Shown: one piece after another, positions 16,590 to 26,008 of the stretch
Numbering within the stretch: position 1 is the first letter of the stretch
Layout of the letters: each line of letters starts with the position of its first letter
Source: a virus
IMG/VR virus record: IMGVR_UViG_3300033146_000471
Coordinates: 1 to 39,359 of that record
Reading direction: 5' to 3' (one strand)
Length of the DNA stretch: 39,359 nucleotides
The notes under the pieces: generated by a model
The model's database searches: none
Seen by the model: only the letters and a program-made list of their open reading frames with translations
Told to the model about the DNA's origin: nothing
Made by a program: the position numbers and the translations under genes

Positions 16590-19500
16590 TGAGTGTGCAT
16601 AAAAATATATATTATAAGAGAAATACTAATAAAATATATCTGTGGGAAGTTGATGATAATGGTGATAGGCATCAATCGGTAATTAAACCGTCTATAGATT
16701 ATTATATAGAAGATCATACAAAGCAATCTGGTATTACTGATATTTTTGGGACTCCTGTTAAACGACAGGTTTCTAGAAATGTATTTGCCATGAATAAATC
16801 TATAGAAATAGGAAATCTAAAAACTTGTGAAGCTAATATTGATCAAGATATTAAATTTCTACAAAAACGGTATAATAATACTAATACTGTAATTGATATT
16901 GATAATTATAATATTTGTACTATAGATATTGAAGTTGAAGTTGGTGACGATCCTAAACCATTCGATCAAATGGTAGATGACTGTGAAAATGTAATCAACT
17001 GTATCACAGTCCATTACTCATCAACAGGTAAAACTTACACATGGGGTAATCAAGAATATACAGGAAATTATCTAGATATTGATCCTGATTGGACATATTA
17101 TTACATTCCTGACGAAACTGCTATGCTTGAATCGTTTATTAAACATTTTAGACGACAAAAAGTAGATATTATATCTGGTTGGAATTGTCTTAATGAAAAT
17201 TCATCAGTATGGTTAGATGATAAGATTGTGAAAATTAAAGATAGTTTGGTTGGTACTACAACATATAATGATGGTGCTATTAAAAATGTAGTTAATACTG
17301 GTTGTAAAGAATCATATGATATAACTTTGTATGATGGTAGTGTTGTTAATGCGTCAGATACTCACGTATTTCCTGTATATTATAAAGAAAAAGGTAAATA
17401 TACATACCCTCAACCATTATTGAATTCTAAAGAAGATTTAAAAGTCTCTCAAATAGATTTAGATAAATATGATTATTATATGCGTGTTGATTTACGAAAT
17501 AATAATAATATCGATTATGCTATTGATGGAACTGTTATCGATAATGATCTGCTGTATTTATTAGGTATGCTTTATACTGATGGTAGTGTTGATCGTAAAG
17601 ATAATATCTTGATGATATATAACAAGGATAGGGATATCATTAGTAAAGTATTGTCTATTATGGATAAATTTAAATTAAGACGTAATAGTATTACTGTTGA
17701 TGAATGTTATAAAAATGGTCGTGATGGTGATGATACATACCGAGTGAGATTTTCATTCAAAAATAATATTTTTAATTCTGTAATTGGTATAGTGTATAAC
17801 AATGATTTACGTAAAGATTTAAATATATCAGAAATTAGTAAGTTGTCCTACACTCAATTTATGTCATTTATGAGTGGTTGTATTGATGGTGACGGATGGG
17901 TAGAAAAAACAGGTCAAAGTGTAGGATTTTGTAATTACAATAATGATGATATTAGATTATTTTCTGAATTGTTAAAATGGAATGGTATATATAATGTTTT
18001 ATATGATCATGTGCTAAGAATACCTAACAGGGATATTAATTCAAATTTTTATGATAATTTGATGTTGCAAAATAAAAAGAAACGTGATAGATTGCATATA
18101 GGTAATATTATAATATCTAAGAACAGTCCATCTAAAAAGTTAAAACAATTTTTTTATGATGGATATTATTTAATTAAAATTAAAGATATTGTGTCTGTTG
18201 GTGTTGTTGATATGTATGATATCGAGACGGAATCTCATTATTTTAATACTACGTGTGGTGTTAAAACACATAATTGCAAACTATTTGATATGCGATATTT
18301 AATTGACCGAGCCGATGTTTTAGGTATTGACTTGAAATTTTCACCTATAAATATTTATGATGAGGCTAAACAGAAGGACCAATTCGAAAATACTATTAAG
18401 TATTATAAGATAGCTGGTATATCTATATTAGATGGTCAAGAATTGTTTAAGAATTTCACATATAAAAAACAAGTAAGTTATAGTCTTCAGGCTATAGGTC
18501 AGTTGGTATGTGGTGAAGGTAAAAATACGTTAGATGATAGTATCAATACTGCGTATAAAACTAATTGGAATCAATTTGTTGAGTATAATATTCAGGACGT
18601 TATTCTAGTAACAAAAATAGAAGCGAAAAAGAAGTTTATTGAACTAGCTATCACATTAGCGACTCAAGCACGTATTCCTTTTGAAGGTGTATTTTCGTCT
18701 ATTAAAGTTATTACTGGATATATGTTGAGTTATTTGCATAAATTTGGATTAGTAATGCCCGATGTCGAAAAAGGAATGAAGGAAAAATATCCAGGAGCAT
18801 TCGTTAAAGCGTTACGTGGGGTATATAAAAATTTAGTGTCCTATGACTTTGCTAGTCTGTATCCTACTATTATCAGAATGTTTAATATCAGTCCTGAGAC
18901 TTTAGTATTAGATCCAGACCCTGAGGACATTCCTAATTTGATAAAAACTCCTGCATCGACATTGTATGAGTGTGATACACCTAAAGGACATTTTAGTGTT
19001 AGTGGTATTTATTATAAAAAGGATAAACAAGGAGTTTTACCTAAAATAGTAGAAACTATTTATTTTGAACGTGTAGATTTTAAGAATAAAGCTAAAGTTG
19101 CTAAAGGTATAGCTAAAAACTATGATGTTGCTACTATAGCAAAAAATAATCACTGGGATATTGAGAAAACTCGAACTATTTATGATCAAGTTATTGAAGA
19201 AGGATATGATGAGAAATATTATGATTCACAACAGATGATTCGTAAAATTTTGATTAACTCTATGTATGGTGTACTTGGTAATAGATTTTTCTCGTTTTAT
19301 AATATCAAAAACGCTATGGCTATTACTATTGCTGGTAGAGATGTGATTGAATATGTATCCGATGCTGTCAATAATTATTTCCATAACCATTGGCATAAAT
19401 CGTTTTATAAATATTTCCCTGAGTATAGTCATTTGAAGGGTAAATTGCCTAAGATCAAAAATGATATGATTCCTGTAGTAGATACGGATTCTAACTATAT

Positions 19501-20329
19501 ATGTTTAGATGAAGTTATACAAGGATTAGGATTAACATTTAAAGATAATGAAGAATATAGATTATGGGTAGATTATTTCGATACTAAATTTTTGACTCCA
19601 TTCTTTAATAAAATTCTTAAGATATATGCTAAGAAATATAATGCTGAAAATTTACACGATTTTAAGCGAGAAAAAATTATTGTTAGTAAATTAGTTCTTA
19701 AGAAGAAAAAATACGCAGATATTGTTATTGAAAATGAAGGTGATGTATATTTGAAACCTAAATTAGCTATAACAGGTATTGATATTGTTAAAACTTCTAC
19801 AGCGTCTTATTTTAAGACTGCGTTGACAGATATTTTAGAATCTATGTTATTACGTAGTGATATTGATGAGATAGGCGATAAATTGAGAATGTATAGAGAA
19901 GAATTTAAACACAAAAGTATAAGTGATGTTGCCGCACCAAGAAGTGTCAATAATTATACTAAATATTCTGAACCTGCTGATGTGTATGTTGAACATGGCG
20001 ATGTCATTGTTAAACCTCATACACCTCAGCACGTTAAGTCGTCTATGTATTATAATTTCTTAATTAAAAAGAAAAAAATAATGTTACCGTTCATTAGTAA
20101 TGGTAGTAAAGTTAAGGTGATATATATCAACCCTAATAACATATTACGTACTGAAATTATATCTTTTGTTGGTGACTTTCCTACGGAATTTAATCAGTAC
20201 TTTAAGATAGATTATAATAAACAATTCTATAAAGGTTTTTTAAAATTAGTAGAAGATTTTTATGATGCGTTCGGATGGGGTAATGTAGTGATAGAAAAAA
20301 ATAATATAACAGATTTTATAGAATTTTAA
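16589..20329 (+). CDS. 43: Family B DNA polymerase (T4 gp43-like) interrupted by an intein (1246 aa precursor)
   Basis: Replicative polymerase with 3'-5' exonuclease. Exo I is TIDIEVE (about residue 112); Exo II is split by the intein and reads GWN before and CKLFDMRYL after it; Exo III is YNIQDVI. Polymerase motif A is DFASLYPTII (from residue 752), motif B KILINSMYG (about 885), and motif C is VDTDS (about 964), a variant of the usual YGDTDS. Removing the intein (residues 200-562) leaves 883 residues, close to T4 gp43 (898 aa). The polymerase is inactive as exonuclease until the intein is excised, because the Exo II motif is interrupted. Confidence 0.95.
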   Translation: MSVHKNIYYKRNTNKIYLWEVDDNGDRHQSVIKPSIDYYIEDHTKQSGITDIFGTPVKRQVSRNVFAMNKSIEIGNLKTCEANIDQDIKFLQKRYNNTNTVIDIDNYNICTIDIEVEVGDDPKPFDQMVDDCENVINCITVHYSSTGKTYTWGNQEYTGNYLDIDPDWTYYYIPDETAMLESFIKHFRRQKVDIISGWNCLNENSSVWLDDKIVKIKDSLVGTTTYNDGAIKNVVNTGCKESYDITLYDGSVVNASDTHVFPVYYKEKGKYTYPQPLLNSKEDLKVSQIDLDKYDYYMRVDLRNNNNIDYAIDGTVIDNDLLYLLGMLYTDGSVDRKDNILMIYNKDRDIISKVLSIMDKFKLRRNSITVDECYKNGRDGDDTYRVRFSFKNNIFNSVIGIVYNNDLRKDLNISEISKLSYTQFMSFMSGCIDGDGWVEKTGQSVGFCNYNNDDIRLFSELLKWNGIYNVLYDHVLRIPNRDINSNFYDNLMLQNKKKRDRLHIGNIIISKNSPSKKLKQFFYDGYYLIKIKDIVSVGVVDMYDIETESHYFNTTCGVKTHNCKLFDMRYLIDRADVLGIDLKFSPINIYDEAKQKDQFENTIKYYKIAGISILDGQELFKNFTYKKQVSYSLQAIGQLVCGEGKNTLDDSINTAYKTNWNQFVEYNIQDVILVTKIEAKKKFIELAITLATQARIPFEGVFSSIKVITGYMLSYLHKFGLVMPDVEKGMKEKYPGAFVKALRGVYKNLVSYDFASLYPTIIRMFNISPETLVLDPDPEDIPNLIKTPASTLYECDTPKGHFSVSGIYYKKDKQGVLPKIVETIYFERVDFKNKAKVAKGIAKNYDVATIAKNNHWDIEKTRTIYDQVIEEGYDEKYYDSQQMIRKILINSMYGVLGNRFFSFYNIKNAMAITIAGRDVIEYVSDAVNNYFHNHWHKSFYKYFPEYSHLKGKLPKIKNDMIPVVDTDSNYICLDEVIQGLGLTFKDNEEYRLWVDYFDTKFLTPFFNKILKIYAKKYNAENLHDFKREKIIVSKLVLKKKKYADIVIENEGDVYLKPKLAITGIDIVKTSTASYFKTALTDILESMLLRSDIDEIGDKLRMYREEFKHKSISDVAAPRSVNNYTKYSEPADVYVEHGDVIVKPHTPQHVKSSMYYNFLIKKKKIMLPFISNGSKVKVIYINPNNILRTEIISFVGDFPTEFNQYFKIDYNKQFYKGFLKLVEDFYDAFGWGNVVIEKNNITDFIEF
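17186..18274 (+). mobile_element. Full-length intein with LAGLIDADG homing endonuclease in the polymerase Exo II motif (363 aa)
   Basis: The intein begins with Cys 200 (CLNENSSVWL, block A) and ends ...GVKTHN before the +1 extein residue Cys 563, matching the class 1 splice-junction rule. Block B is ASDTHVF with the conserved His. Two LAGLIDADG-type motifs are present, LLGMLYTDGSV (about residues 325-335) and MSGCIDGDGWV (about 430-440), so the endonuclease is probably intact. Block F is YDIETESHYF. It is inserted exactly between GWN and the KLFDMRYL part of Exo II. The reading frame is continuous with the polymerase. Confidence 0.93.
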
Positions 20330-20340
20330 AAGGAGATTAG

Positions 20341-21402
20341 ATGGGGAAAAAAATATACGACCTTATTATTAAAGATAAGGGTGAGAAGAAACGTAAACCT
20401 TTAAGTGACAATTTATTCGATTTTGATAATGAGAGTATTGAGTTTTTGACCACAAATTCTATTGCTTTGAATTTGTTGTTTAGTGGTAAGGTAAAAGGTG
20501 GTATCCCTCTTGGGCATATGTCTATGATTTCTGCACCATCTCAATTAGGTAAATCGATTATTGCTGCTAATATTGTGCGTAGTGCTCAGAAAAAGAAAAA
20601 GCACGTTATTATGATTGATACCGAACGAGCATTTAAAAAGAAATTAGCAGTTGCTCTTCATATAGATACTAGTAAAGAAGCATTACAAGTATTTAGAACT
20701 AGTGATATGTTCAGAATTGAAGAGATTATTTCGACTATAGTTGATCCTATTCCTATGGCTGATCGTGCAGATTTGGTATTCATTATTGATAGTTGGGGAA
20801 CTCTTGTAAGTACACGTACTAAAGAAAACTCTAAAAAGGGTAATGATGTTGTTGATATGAGTGAACCTAAAATGAAAAATAGATTGGCAAATATTATTCT
20901 TAATACAGGTGCTACGTTTTTAATTGTGAATCACGTATATGATAATACTGGGGGATTTGGTGACCCACTTAATATTCCTGGTGGACGTAAAGTAACATTT
21001 AACTGTGAAACTGTTGTTCTAGGTATGAGTCGTGCTAAAGATAATAAGAATAAAGAAAAAGAGGTGGTTGGTCACTTCATCACGGCTAAAACGTTTAAAT
21101 CTCGTTTTTCTAAAGGAGAATCTAAACTAACATATAGATTGAAATATAGTGGTGGACTCGATCCTTTCTACGGTATATTAGATGATGCTCTAGAATGTGG
21201 TGTTGTTGTACAAGAAGGTACAAAGTATAGAGCTGTTAATAGTGATAAAAAATACTTTGAAAAAGATCTTTATTGCACAGAGTTTTGGAAAGATGTATTT
21301 GCTACAGATGAGTTTGATAAGTATTTGGAAGAAAAATACACATTCACAGAAGAAGCAATGGCGGTTGAAGAAGAAGAGTTTTTAGATTCAATTTTTGATT
21401 AA
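20341..21402 (+). CDS. uvsX: UvsX recombinase (RecA family, 353 aa)
   Basis: Strand-exchange protein of the phage. Walker A is APSQLGKS (residues 65-72), Walker B VFIIDSWGTL (about 143-152), and IPGGRKV with the following strand forms the DNA-binding L2 region. The C-terminus is acidic (VEEEEFLDSIFD). Length is similar to T4 UvsX (391 aa) but about 40 shorter. AAGGAG precedes the ATG. Works with UvsY (8819) and gp32 (23299). Confidence 0.93.
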   Translation: MGKKIYDLIIKDKGEKKRKPLSDNLFDFDNESIEFLTTNSIALNLLFSGKVKGGIPLGHMSMISAPSQLGKSIIAANIVRSAQKKKKHVIMIDTERAFKKKLAVALHIDTSKEALQVFRTSDMFRIEEIISTIVDPIPMADRADLVFIIDSWGTLVSTRTKENSKKGNDVVDMSEPKMKNRLANIILNTGATFLIVNHVYDNTGGFGDPLNIPGGRKVTFNCETVVLGMSRAKDNKNKEKEVVGHFITAKTFKSRFSKGESKLTYRLKYSGGLDPFYGILDDALECGVVVQEGTKYRAVNSDKKYFEKDLYCTEFWKDVFATDEFDKYLEEKYTFTEEAMAVEEEEFLDSIFD

Positions 21403-21413
21403 AAAGGTATTTA

Positions 21414-22826
21414 ATGTCAGAAGAAAACGAAGATTTCCTATTTGAAAATGTTATAATGCAACTTTTGTTTACTGATAAAGATCTACGGGAGAGAATTCTC
21501 CCGTATCTTAGATTTTCTATCTTTGAACTAGTTGAGAATGTTGAGATAACTAAATTTATTAAAAAGTTCCTTGATAAATATAAGAGATTCCCAACACTTA
21601 AAGAAGTTAAATTAAAAATTAAAAAACCTGATTTGTATAATCACCTTAAAGAAGTGGTAATGACTGATATTGGTGATATCGATCAAGAAATCATATTAGG
21701 TGAAGTTGAAGAATACATTAAACAAAAAAGTGTGATGGATGTTGTTTATAGTATTGTTGAAAAAGTTCAAAATGAAGAAACTGAAGATTTAAATGATGCA
21801 CCTAATGCTATTAGAGAAGCATTGGCTTTTTCTTTTGATAATAAAGTTGGATTGGATATCTTTAGTGAAGATGATGAAGACGCACTATACGATTTCTTTC
21901 ATGAACACGGATTCACAGTTCCGTCAGGATTAGATACATTAGATGAGATTACTGATGGTGGATTTCATGAAAAGTCATTAACATTATTTATGGCTGAAAC
22001 TAATATGGGTAAAAGTCTAATAATGACAGCACTAGCGACTAACAATGTATTGCAGGGTAAAAATGTTTTATATGTTTCTTATGAAATGTCTGAATTCAAA
22101 ATATCTGAGCGTGTAATTGCTAACGCAATGGATATTAATATTAAAGATATTAAAAAATTGACTAAGAGTAAATTTAAGTCAATGTTCCATCGTATGCGAG
22201 AGAAGATTAAAGCGAAGTTTGTTGTTAAAGAATATGCAACTAAGGGCGGTACTGTAAATCATATAAGAGCACTGGTTAAAGAATTGCTTCTAAAGAAGAA
22301 ATTCACACCAGAAGTTATTTATATTGATTATATTGGTATAATGGCTTCTACGTTTTCATCACGTTCAGATAATACGTACACAGAACAAAAACGCATCACT
22401 GAGGAAGTTAGAGGATTAGCGGTAGAATTAGGAATTCCTATAGTATCTGCTATTCAGACTAACAGAGGTGGTATGGGTAATGATGAATTAGAATTATCTA
22501 ATGCGTCTGATTCTGTTGGTACTGTATTTACTGGTGATGTAATTGTGGCTGTAACACAATCTGATGAATTAAGACAAGCGGGTAAATATGTGTTTACTAT
22601 TATCAAAAATAGATATGGTGAAAACAAGAAACGTATTACAGTATTAGTAGATTATCCTAAAATGAGATTATCAGACGATCCTGATATCGAATTGAAGCAA
22701 TCCACTAAGAGAAAACAAGCAGAATCTAAGCCTAAAGAAGAAGATACACCAAAATCAACTAAAAAGGCGACTAAGAAGGTTACTGCTAGTAAAAGTAAAA
22801 AAAGCAATATTGATATTGAATATTAG
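21414..22826 (+). CDS. 41: Replicative DNA helicase, T4 gp41 (DnaB type, 470 aa)
   Basis: Hexameric 5'-3' helicase of the fork. Walker A is AETNMGKS (about residues 194-201), followed by VLYVSYEMSE; Walker B region is VIYIDYIGIM and the SAIQTNRGG segment (about 345-353) is the conserved H4-type motif. The N-terminal part is shorter and acidic as in T4. The C-terminus is a Lys-rich tail ending SNIDIEY. Starts 12 bases after uvsX. Confidence 0.93.
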   Translation: MSEENEDFLFENVIMQLLFTDKDLRERILPYLRFSIFELVENVEITKFIKKFLDKYKRFPTLKEVKLKIKKPDLYNHLKEVVMTDIGDIDQEIILGEVEEYIKQKSVMDVVYSIVEKVQNEETEDLNDAPNAIREALAFSFDNKVGLDIFSEDDEDALYDFFHEHGFTVPSGLDTLDEITDGGFHEKSLTLFMAETNMGKSLIMTALATNNVLQGKNVLYVSYEMSEFKISERVIANAMDINIKDIKKLTKSKFKSMFHRMREKIKAKFVVKEYATKGGTVNHIRALVKELLLKKKFTPEVIYIDYIGIMASTFSSRSDNTYTEQKRITEEVRGLAVELGIPIVSAIQTNRGGMGNDELELSNASDSVGTVFTGDVIVAVTQSDELRQAGKYVFTIIKNRYGENKKRITVLVDYPKMRLSDDPDIELKQSTKRKQAESKPKEEDTPKSTKKATKKVTASKSKKSNIDIEY

Positions 22827-22834
22827 GAGATAGT

Positions 22835-23227
22835 ATGGAAGAACCATTAGGTATATTAAAACGTGAATATGACGATTTTAAAAAAATCGAAAATGAAATG
22901 GCTAGAGAATTAGATACTAATACATTTTTTGAATTATTGGATGATGTGTTTGGTTATAGTTATGAAGATTTAAGTAAATATATACAGGGAGGTATATATA
23001 CATTTAATGAGCAGCAAGATATAAATATTATATTCAGAATGTTAAAATCTGATTATAATATACCTATATACGATACTATACTATTTTTGGAAGAGGAAAA
23101 TATTATGATGAGTCGTATTATAAAGTTTATAGATACAGAAACAGAAGCTATATTGCAGGAAGAATTATCTAAAAAATACAATATAGCGGTAACAAAAAGC
23201 AATATTAATGATATTTGTGAAAATTAG
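22835..23227 (+). CDS. Unrecognised helical protein between gp41 and gp32 (130 aa)
   Basis: No family recognised. It is predicted helical and acidic, with a patch of aromatic residues (FFELLDDVFGYSYEDL). AGGAG lies six bases before the ATG, and the gap from gp41 is 8 bases, so translation with gp41 is likely. By position it could be a helicase or gp32 partner such as a helicase loader, but it is shorter than T4 gp59 (217 aa) and I see no clear match. Confidence 0.55.
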   Translation: MEEPLGILKREYDDFKKIENEMARELDTNTFFELLDDVFGYSYEDLSKYIQGGIYTFNEQQDINIIFRMLKSDYNIPIYDTILFLEEENIMMSRIIKFIDTETEAILQEELSKKYNIAVTKSNINDICEN

Positions 23228-23229
23228 TC

Positions 23230-23258
23230 TTGACTTTTAGAAAAAATTAAATTATATT
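23230..23258 (+). promoter_or_regulatory. Promoter for gp32
   Basis: TTGACT (23230-23235), 17 bases, TATATT (23253-23258). The start point is expected near 23265, 30 bases before the gp32 ATG. It has the same downstream ATGTGTTAAAAAT as the sliding clamp promoter at 30199. Confidence 0.85.
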
Positions 23259-23298
23259 ATATGTGTTAAAAATGGTAAACCTATTAATTGGAGATTGT

Positions 23299-24180
23299 AT
23301 GCCAAAGAAAAAAGCGTTTAAGAAGGATTGGTCTAAAGTTAACAAAAAGATCAAAAATCGTAAAAGTAAATTTTCAAAAGATGAAAGAATCTTTGAACCA
23401 ACGTATAACGATAAAAACCAAGCGAAAGTTGTTATGCGTTTCCTTGACAGTCCTGATACAGATCTTCCTTATGTAGAAGTTCTTAATCACTTCTTTAGAG
23501 ATACAGGTGGATGGCTGATTGAAAATTGCCCTACTACTATACACGGAACTGGTAATGGTGTGTGTCCTGTGTGTGACGACCTATATGCTAATGACTATTA
23601 TAATACAGATAACGATCTATATTATGATAGAAAAAAGAAGACTAGTTATTATGTTAATGCACTTATTGTAGAAGATAAGAATAACCGTAGTAACGAAGGA
23701 AAAGTGTTTATCTTTAAATTTGGTGTTAAGATTATGGAAAAAATCGAAGATCTTATTGACGAAGATAAAGTTCCTTGGGACGATGGTTGTGGTGTTAACT
23801 TTGTATTCTCTGCTAAGAGAAATGGTAAACAGACTAATTATGATGCTTCTAGATTCTCGGATGTTGAAACAGAACTAGGTGATTATGGCGATGAAGATAA
23901 AATTCTTGAGTCTCGTCACGAACTTGGTGGTTTTATTGCTGAAGATCAATTTAAAAGTTATGATGCTCTTAAAAAGGCATATGAACAAAAAATTGGAGAA
24001 ACAGTAGGAGATGATTCAAATAAATCGTCATCACCTAAAAAGAGAAAGCCTAAAGTTGCTGCTGATGAGGATGAAGTTATTGAAGAAGATTTCGATGAAG
24101 ATGATTTTTCTGACAACATTGATGATGATATGTTTTCTGATGATGACGATGACGAGTTCTTCGATGATCTAGATGATTAA
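23299..24180 (+). CDS. 32: Single-stranded DNA-binding protein, T4 gp32 (293 aa)
   Basis: The ATG at 23299 has TTGGAG as ribosome site; a longer frame to 23263 is not supported. The zinc ligands are visible: His 64, Cys 77, Cys 89 and Cys 92, very close to His 64, Cys 77, Cys 87 and Cys 90 in T4 gp32. The N-terminal 30 residues are strongly basic (cooperativity domain). The C-terminal 40 residues are nearly all Asp and Glu, the usual partner-binding tail. Own promoter and terminator, as in T4. Confidence 0.95.
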   Translation: MPKKKAFKKDWSKVNKKIKNRKSKFSKDERIFEPTYNDKNQAKVVMRFLDSPDTDLPYVEVLNHFFRDTGGWLIENCPTTIHGTGNGVCPVCDDLYANDYYNTDNDLYYDRKKKTSYYVNALIVEDKNNRSNEGKVFIFKFGVKIMEKIEDLIDEDKVPWDDGCGVNFVFSAKRNGKQTNYDASRFSDVETELGDYGDEDKILESRHELGGFIAEDQFKSYDALKKAYEQKIGETVGDDSNKSSSPKKRKPKVAADEDEVIEEDFDEDDFSDNIDDDMFSDDDDDEFFDDLDD

Positions 24181-24205
24181 TAATTAACAATCTGGTGTTA
24201 TCTAT

Positions 24206-24236
24206 ATGGGAGTGAATAAAACCGCTCCCATTTTTT
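24206..24236 (+). terminator. Terminator after gp32
   Basis: ATGGGAG (24206-24212) pairs with CTCCCAT (24225-24231) and is followed by six T. It closes the gp32 unit; the primase follows. Confidence 0.85.
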
Positions 24237-24249
24237 ATAAAGAGGATTT

Positions 24250-25266
24250 ATGAATTTATATTATGACGAATTTATACTTGAACGACACGTGAGATCTCTT
24301 CTTAGTCGTAATTTCACAGAGGTGTTCGAAACTAGTGAGTTTTACAATGTTAGATGTAACGTGTGTGGTGATTCTAAAACAGATAAGTTTAAAAAGCGTG
24401 GGTATCTATTAAAAACTAAAGAGCCGTGGGTGTATTATTGTCATAATTGTCAGGTGTCCATGTCTGTTCCTAATTGGATGAAAGAATATTATAATGACGA
24501 TTATAAACGATATATGAGCGATGTTATTCGTCAAAATAAGCAATCTATAATGGATAGTAAACAATATAATAATATTAAAACCGTCAAAGGATCTCAAGAG
24601 AGAAATGAAAAGGAAGATACTCGACATTTTAAGTCTATATTAAAATTTGATGACTGTATCGAATTTTGTGAAAATAGGAAAATCCCTAAAGATGTATATT
24701 CTAAATGGTATTATGCTATTAATGGATTATACAAAGGTAGAATCATTATTCCTTTTAGAAATAACGAAACTAATAAGATTTACTATTTTCAAGGTAGGAA
24801 ATTTAATAACAAGAATGGCGTAAAATACCTTTCTAGGTATGGAGACCATAATAGTATATATAACTATTATAATGTCGATAAATCATTGCCTGTTATTATT
24901 CTTGAGGGTCCTATAGATTCTATATTTGTTGAAAATAGTATAGCTGTGACTGGACTTAAATTGAGAAGTGCTGAATTAGATGAATTTAGTAAAAAATATT
25001 TTATGGTTGATAATGATAATAGTGGTAACAAACAAGCTATTAAATTATTAAAAAAACGTAAATATGTATTCAACTGGTCTAAATTTCTAAAAGATCATAA
25101 ATGTATCAAAACAGTTAAAGATGTTAATGATTTTATATTACATAATACTGAAGATATAACTTATTTGACGTGGGATATGTTGTCACCATATTTTACTAAT
25201 AATATTATTGATAAAATATTTTTTCCTGTAGAAAAAGAGAAAAAACCATATAAGAAAAAAACATAA
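24250..25266 (+). CDS. 61: TOPRIM DNA primase, T4 gp61-like (338 aa)
   Basis: Zinc-binding N-terminus with Cys 36 and Cys 39 (CNVCGD) and Cys 64 and Cys 67 (CHNC). The TOPRIM core has ILEGPIDSIF (about residues 216-225) and MVDNDNSGN (about 250-258). Length is close to T4 gp61 (342 aa). It makes primers on the lagging strand with gp41. Ribosome site AGAGGA before the ATG. Confidence 0.9.
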   Translation: MNLYYDEFILERHVRSLLSRNFTEVFETSEFYNVRCNVCGDSKTDKFKKRGYLLKTKEPWVYYCHNCQVSMSVPNWMKEYYNDDYKRYMSDVIRQNKQSIMDSKQYNNIKTVKGSQERNEKEDTRHFKSILKFDDCIEFCENRKIPKDVYSKWYYAINGLYKGRIIIPFRNNETNKIYYFQGRKFNNKNGVKYLSRYGDHNSIYNYYNVDKSLPVIILEGPIDSIFVENSIAVTGLKLRSAELDEFSKKYFMVDNDNSGNKQAIKLLKKRKYVFNWSKFLKDHKCIKTVKDVNDFILHNTEDITYLTWDMLSPYFTNNIIDKIFFPVEKEKKPYKKKT

Positions 25267-25292
25267 ATATTTTCTTTTAAGGAGAAGTGTTT

Positions 25293-25955
25293 ATGTTTAT
25301 ATGCGGAATTGATTATAGTATAAGTAGTCCTGCTGTTGTTAAAGCTGAATTGAATGATGATTTAGATATAGTATCTATAGATTATATGTCATTTTCATCG
25401 ACATTGAAAAATTGTAAATTGGATGAACGTCTCCATCATAACGCTAAAAAGAATTTCCGTAATGATATGGATAGATTTTACTTTTTAAAAAATAAAGTTG
25501 AGGGATTTATTTATGGTGGAGATATTCCTGAGTATATTGCTATAGAAGGATATGCCATGGGTGCTAATGGTAAAGTGTTTAATATTGCTGAGGCAACAAT
25601 GCTAACCAAAAGTATGATATACGATAAAGGTACACCATTAAGAATTTATACACCTTCAGCAATTAAAAAATTTGCTACAGGCAAAGGTAATGCTAATAAA
25701 GAAGCCATGTTCAAGCAATTCAATAACGACTCACACCCATTTTTAGATCTTAGTCATTTACAAGATCTAAAAAATCCACAAGAAGATATCATCGATAGTT
25801 ATTTCATTATGAAATTATTGCAAACAGAATTAAAACTACGTTTCGGTATCATGAATTTAAAAGAATTATCACAAAAACAAATAGAAGTGTTCAACGCAGT
25901 ATCTAAAAGCAATCCTACCAATATTTTAGTTACAGATTTTTTACAAAAGGCTTGA
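25293..25955 (+). CDS. RuvC-like Holliday junction resolvase (220 aa)
   Basis: ICGIDYSISSPA (residues 3-14) holds the first acidic catalytic residue of RuvC-type nucleases; IAIEGYAMG (about 83-91) carries the second, and EDIIDSYF (about 170-177) the third. The PSAIKKFATGKGNANKEAM stretch (cited in part) is the conserved RuvC loop. A GTG at 25287 is only two bases after AAGGAG; the ATG at 25293 with eight bases spacing is preferred. It may replace T4 endonuclease VII (gp49) in resolving branched DNA before packaging. Confidence 0.8.
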   Translation: MFICGIDYSISSPAVVKAELNDDLDIVSIDYMSFSSTLKNCKLDERLHHNAKKNFRNDMDRFYFLKNKVEGFIYGGDIPEYIAIEGYAMGANGKVFNIAEATMLTKSMIYDKGTPLRIYTPSAIKKFATGKGNANKEAMFKQFNNDSHPFLDLSHLQDLKNPQEDIIDSYFIMKLLQTELKLRFGIMNLKELSQKQIEVFNAVSKSNPTNILVTDFLQKA

Positions 25956-25998
25956 CAAATATAATTAATTAATATATATTTGGTATTATATTAATTAA
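25952..25998 (+). promoter_or_regulatory. Promoter with a 12-base palindrome over the -10 region
   Basis: TTGACA (25952-25957), 17 bases, TATATT (25975-25980). The -35 begins inside the last codons of the RuvC gene. Bases 25965-25976 (TTAATTAATATA) are perfectly inverse-complementary to 25987-25998 with a 10-base spacer, the same geometry as at 15644 and 36077. It drives the CCA-adding enzyme gene. Confidence 0.8.
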
Positions 25999-26008
25999 AG
26001 GACTGAAT

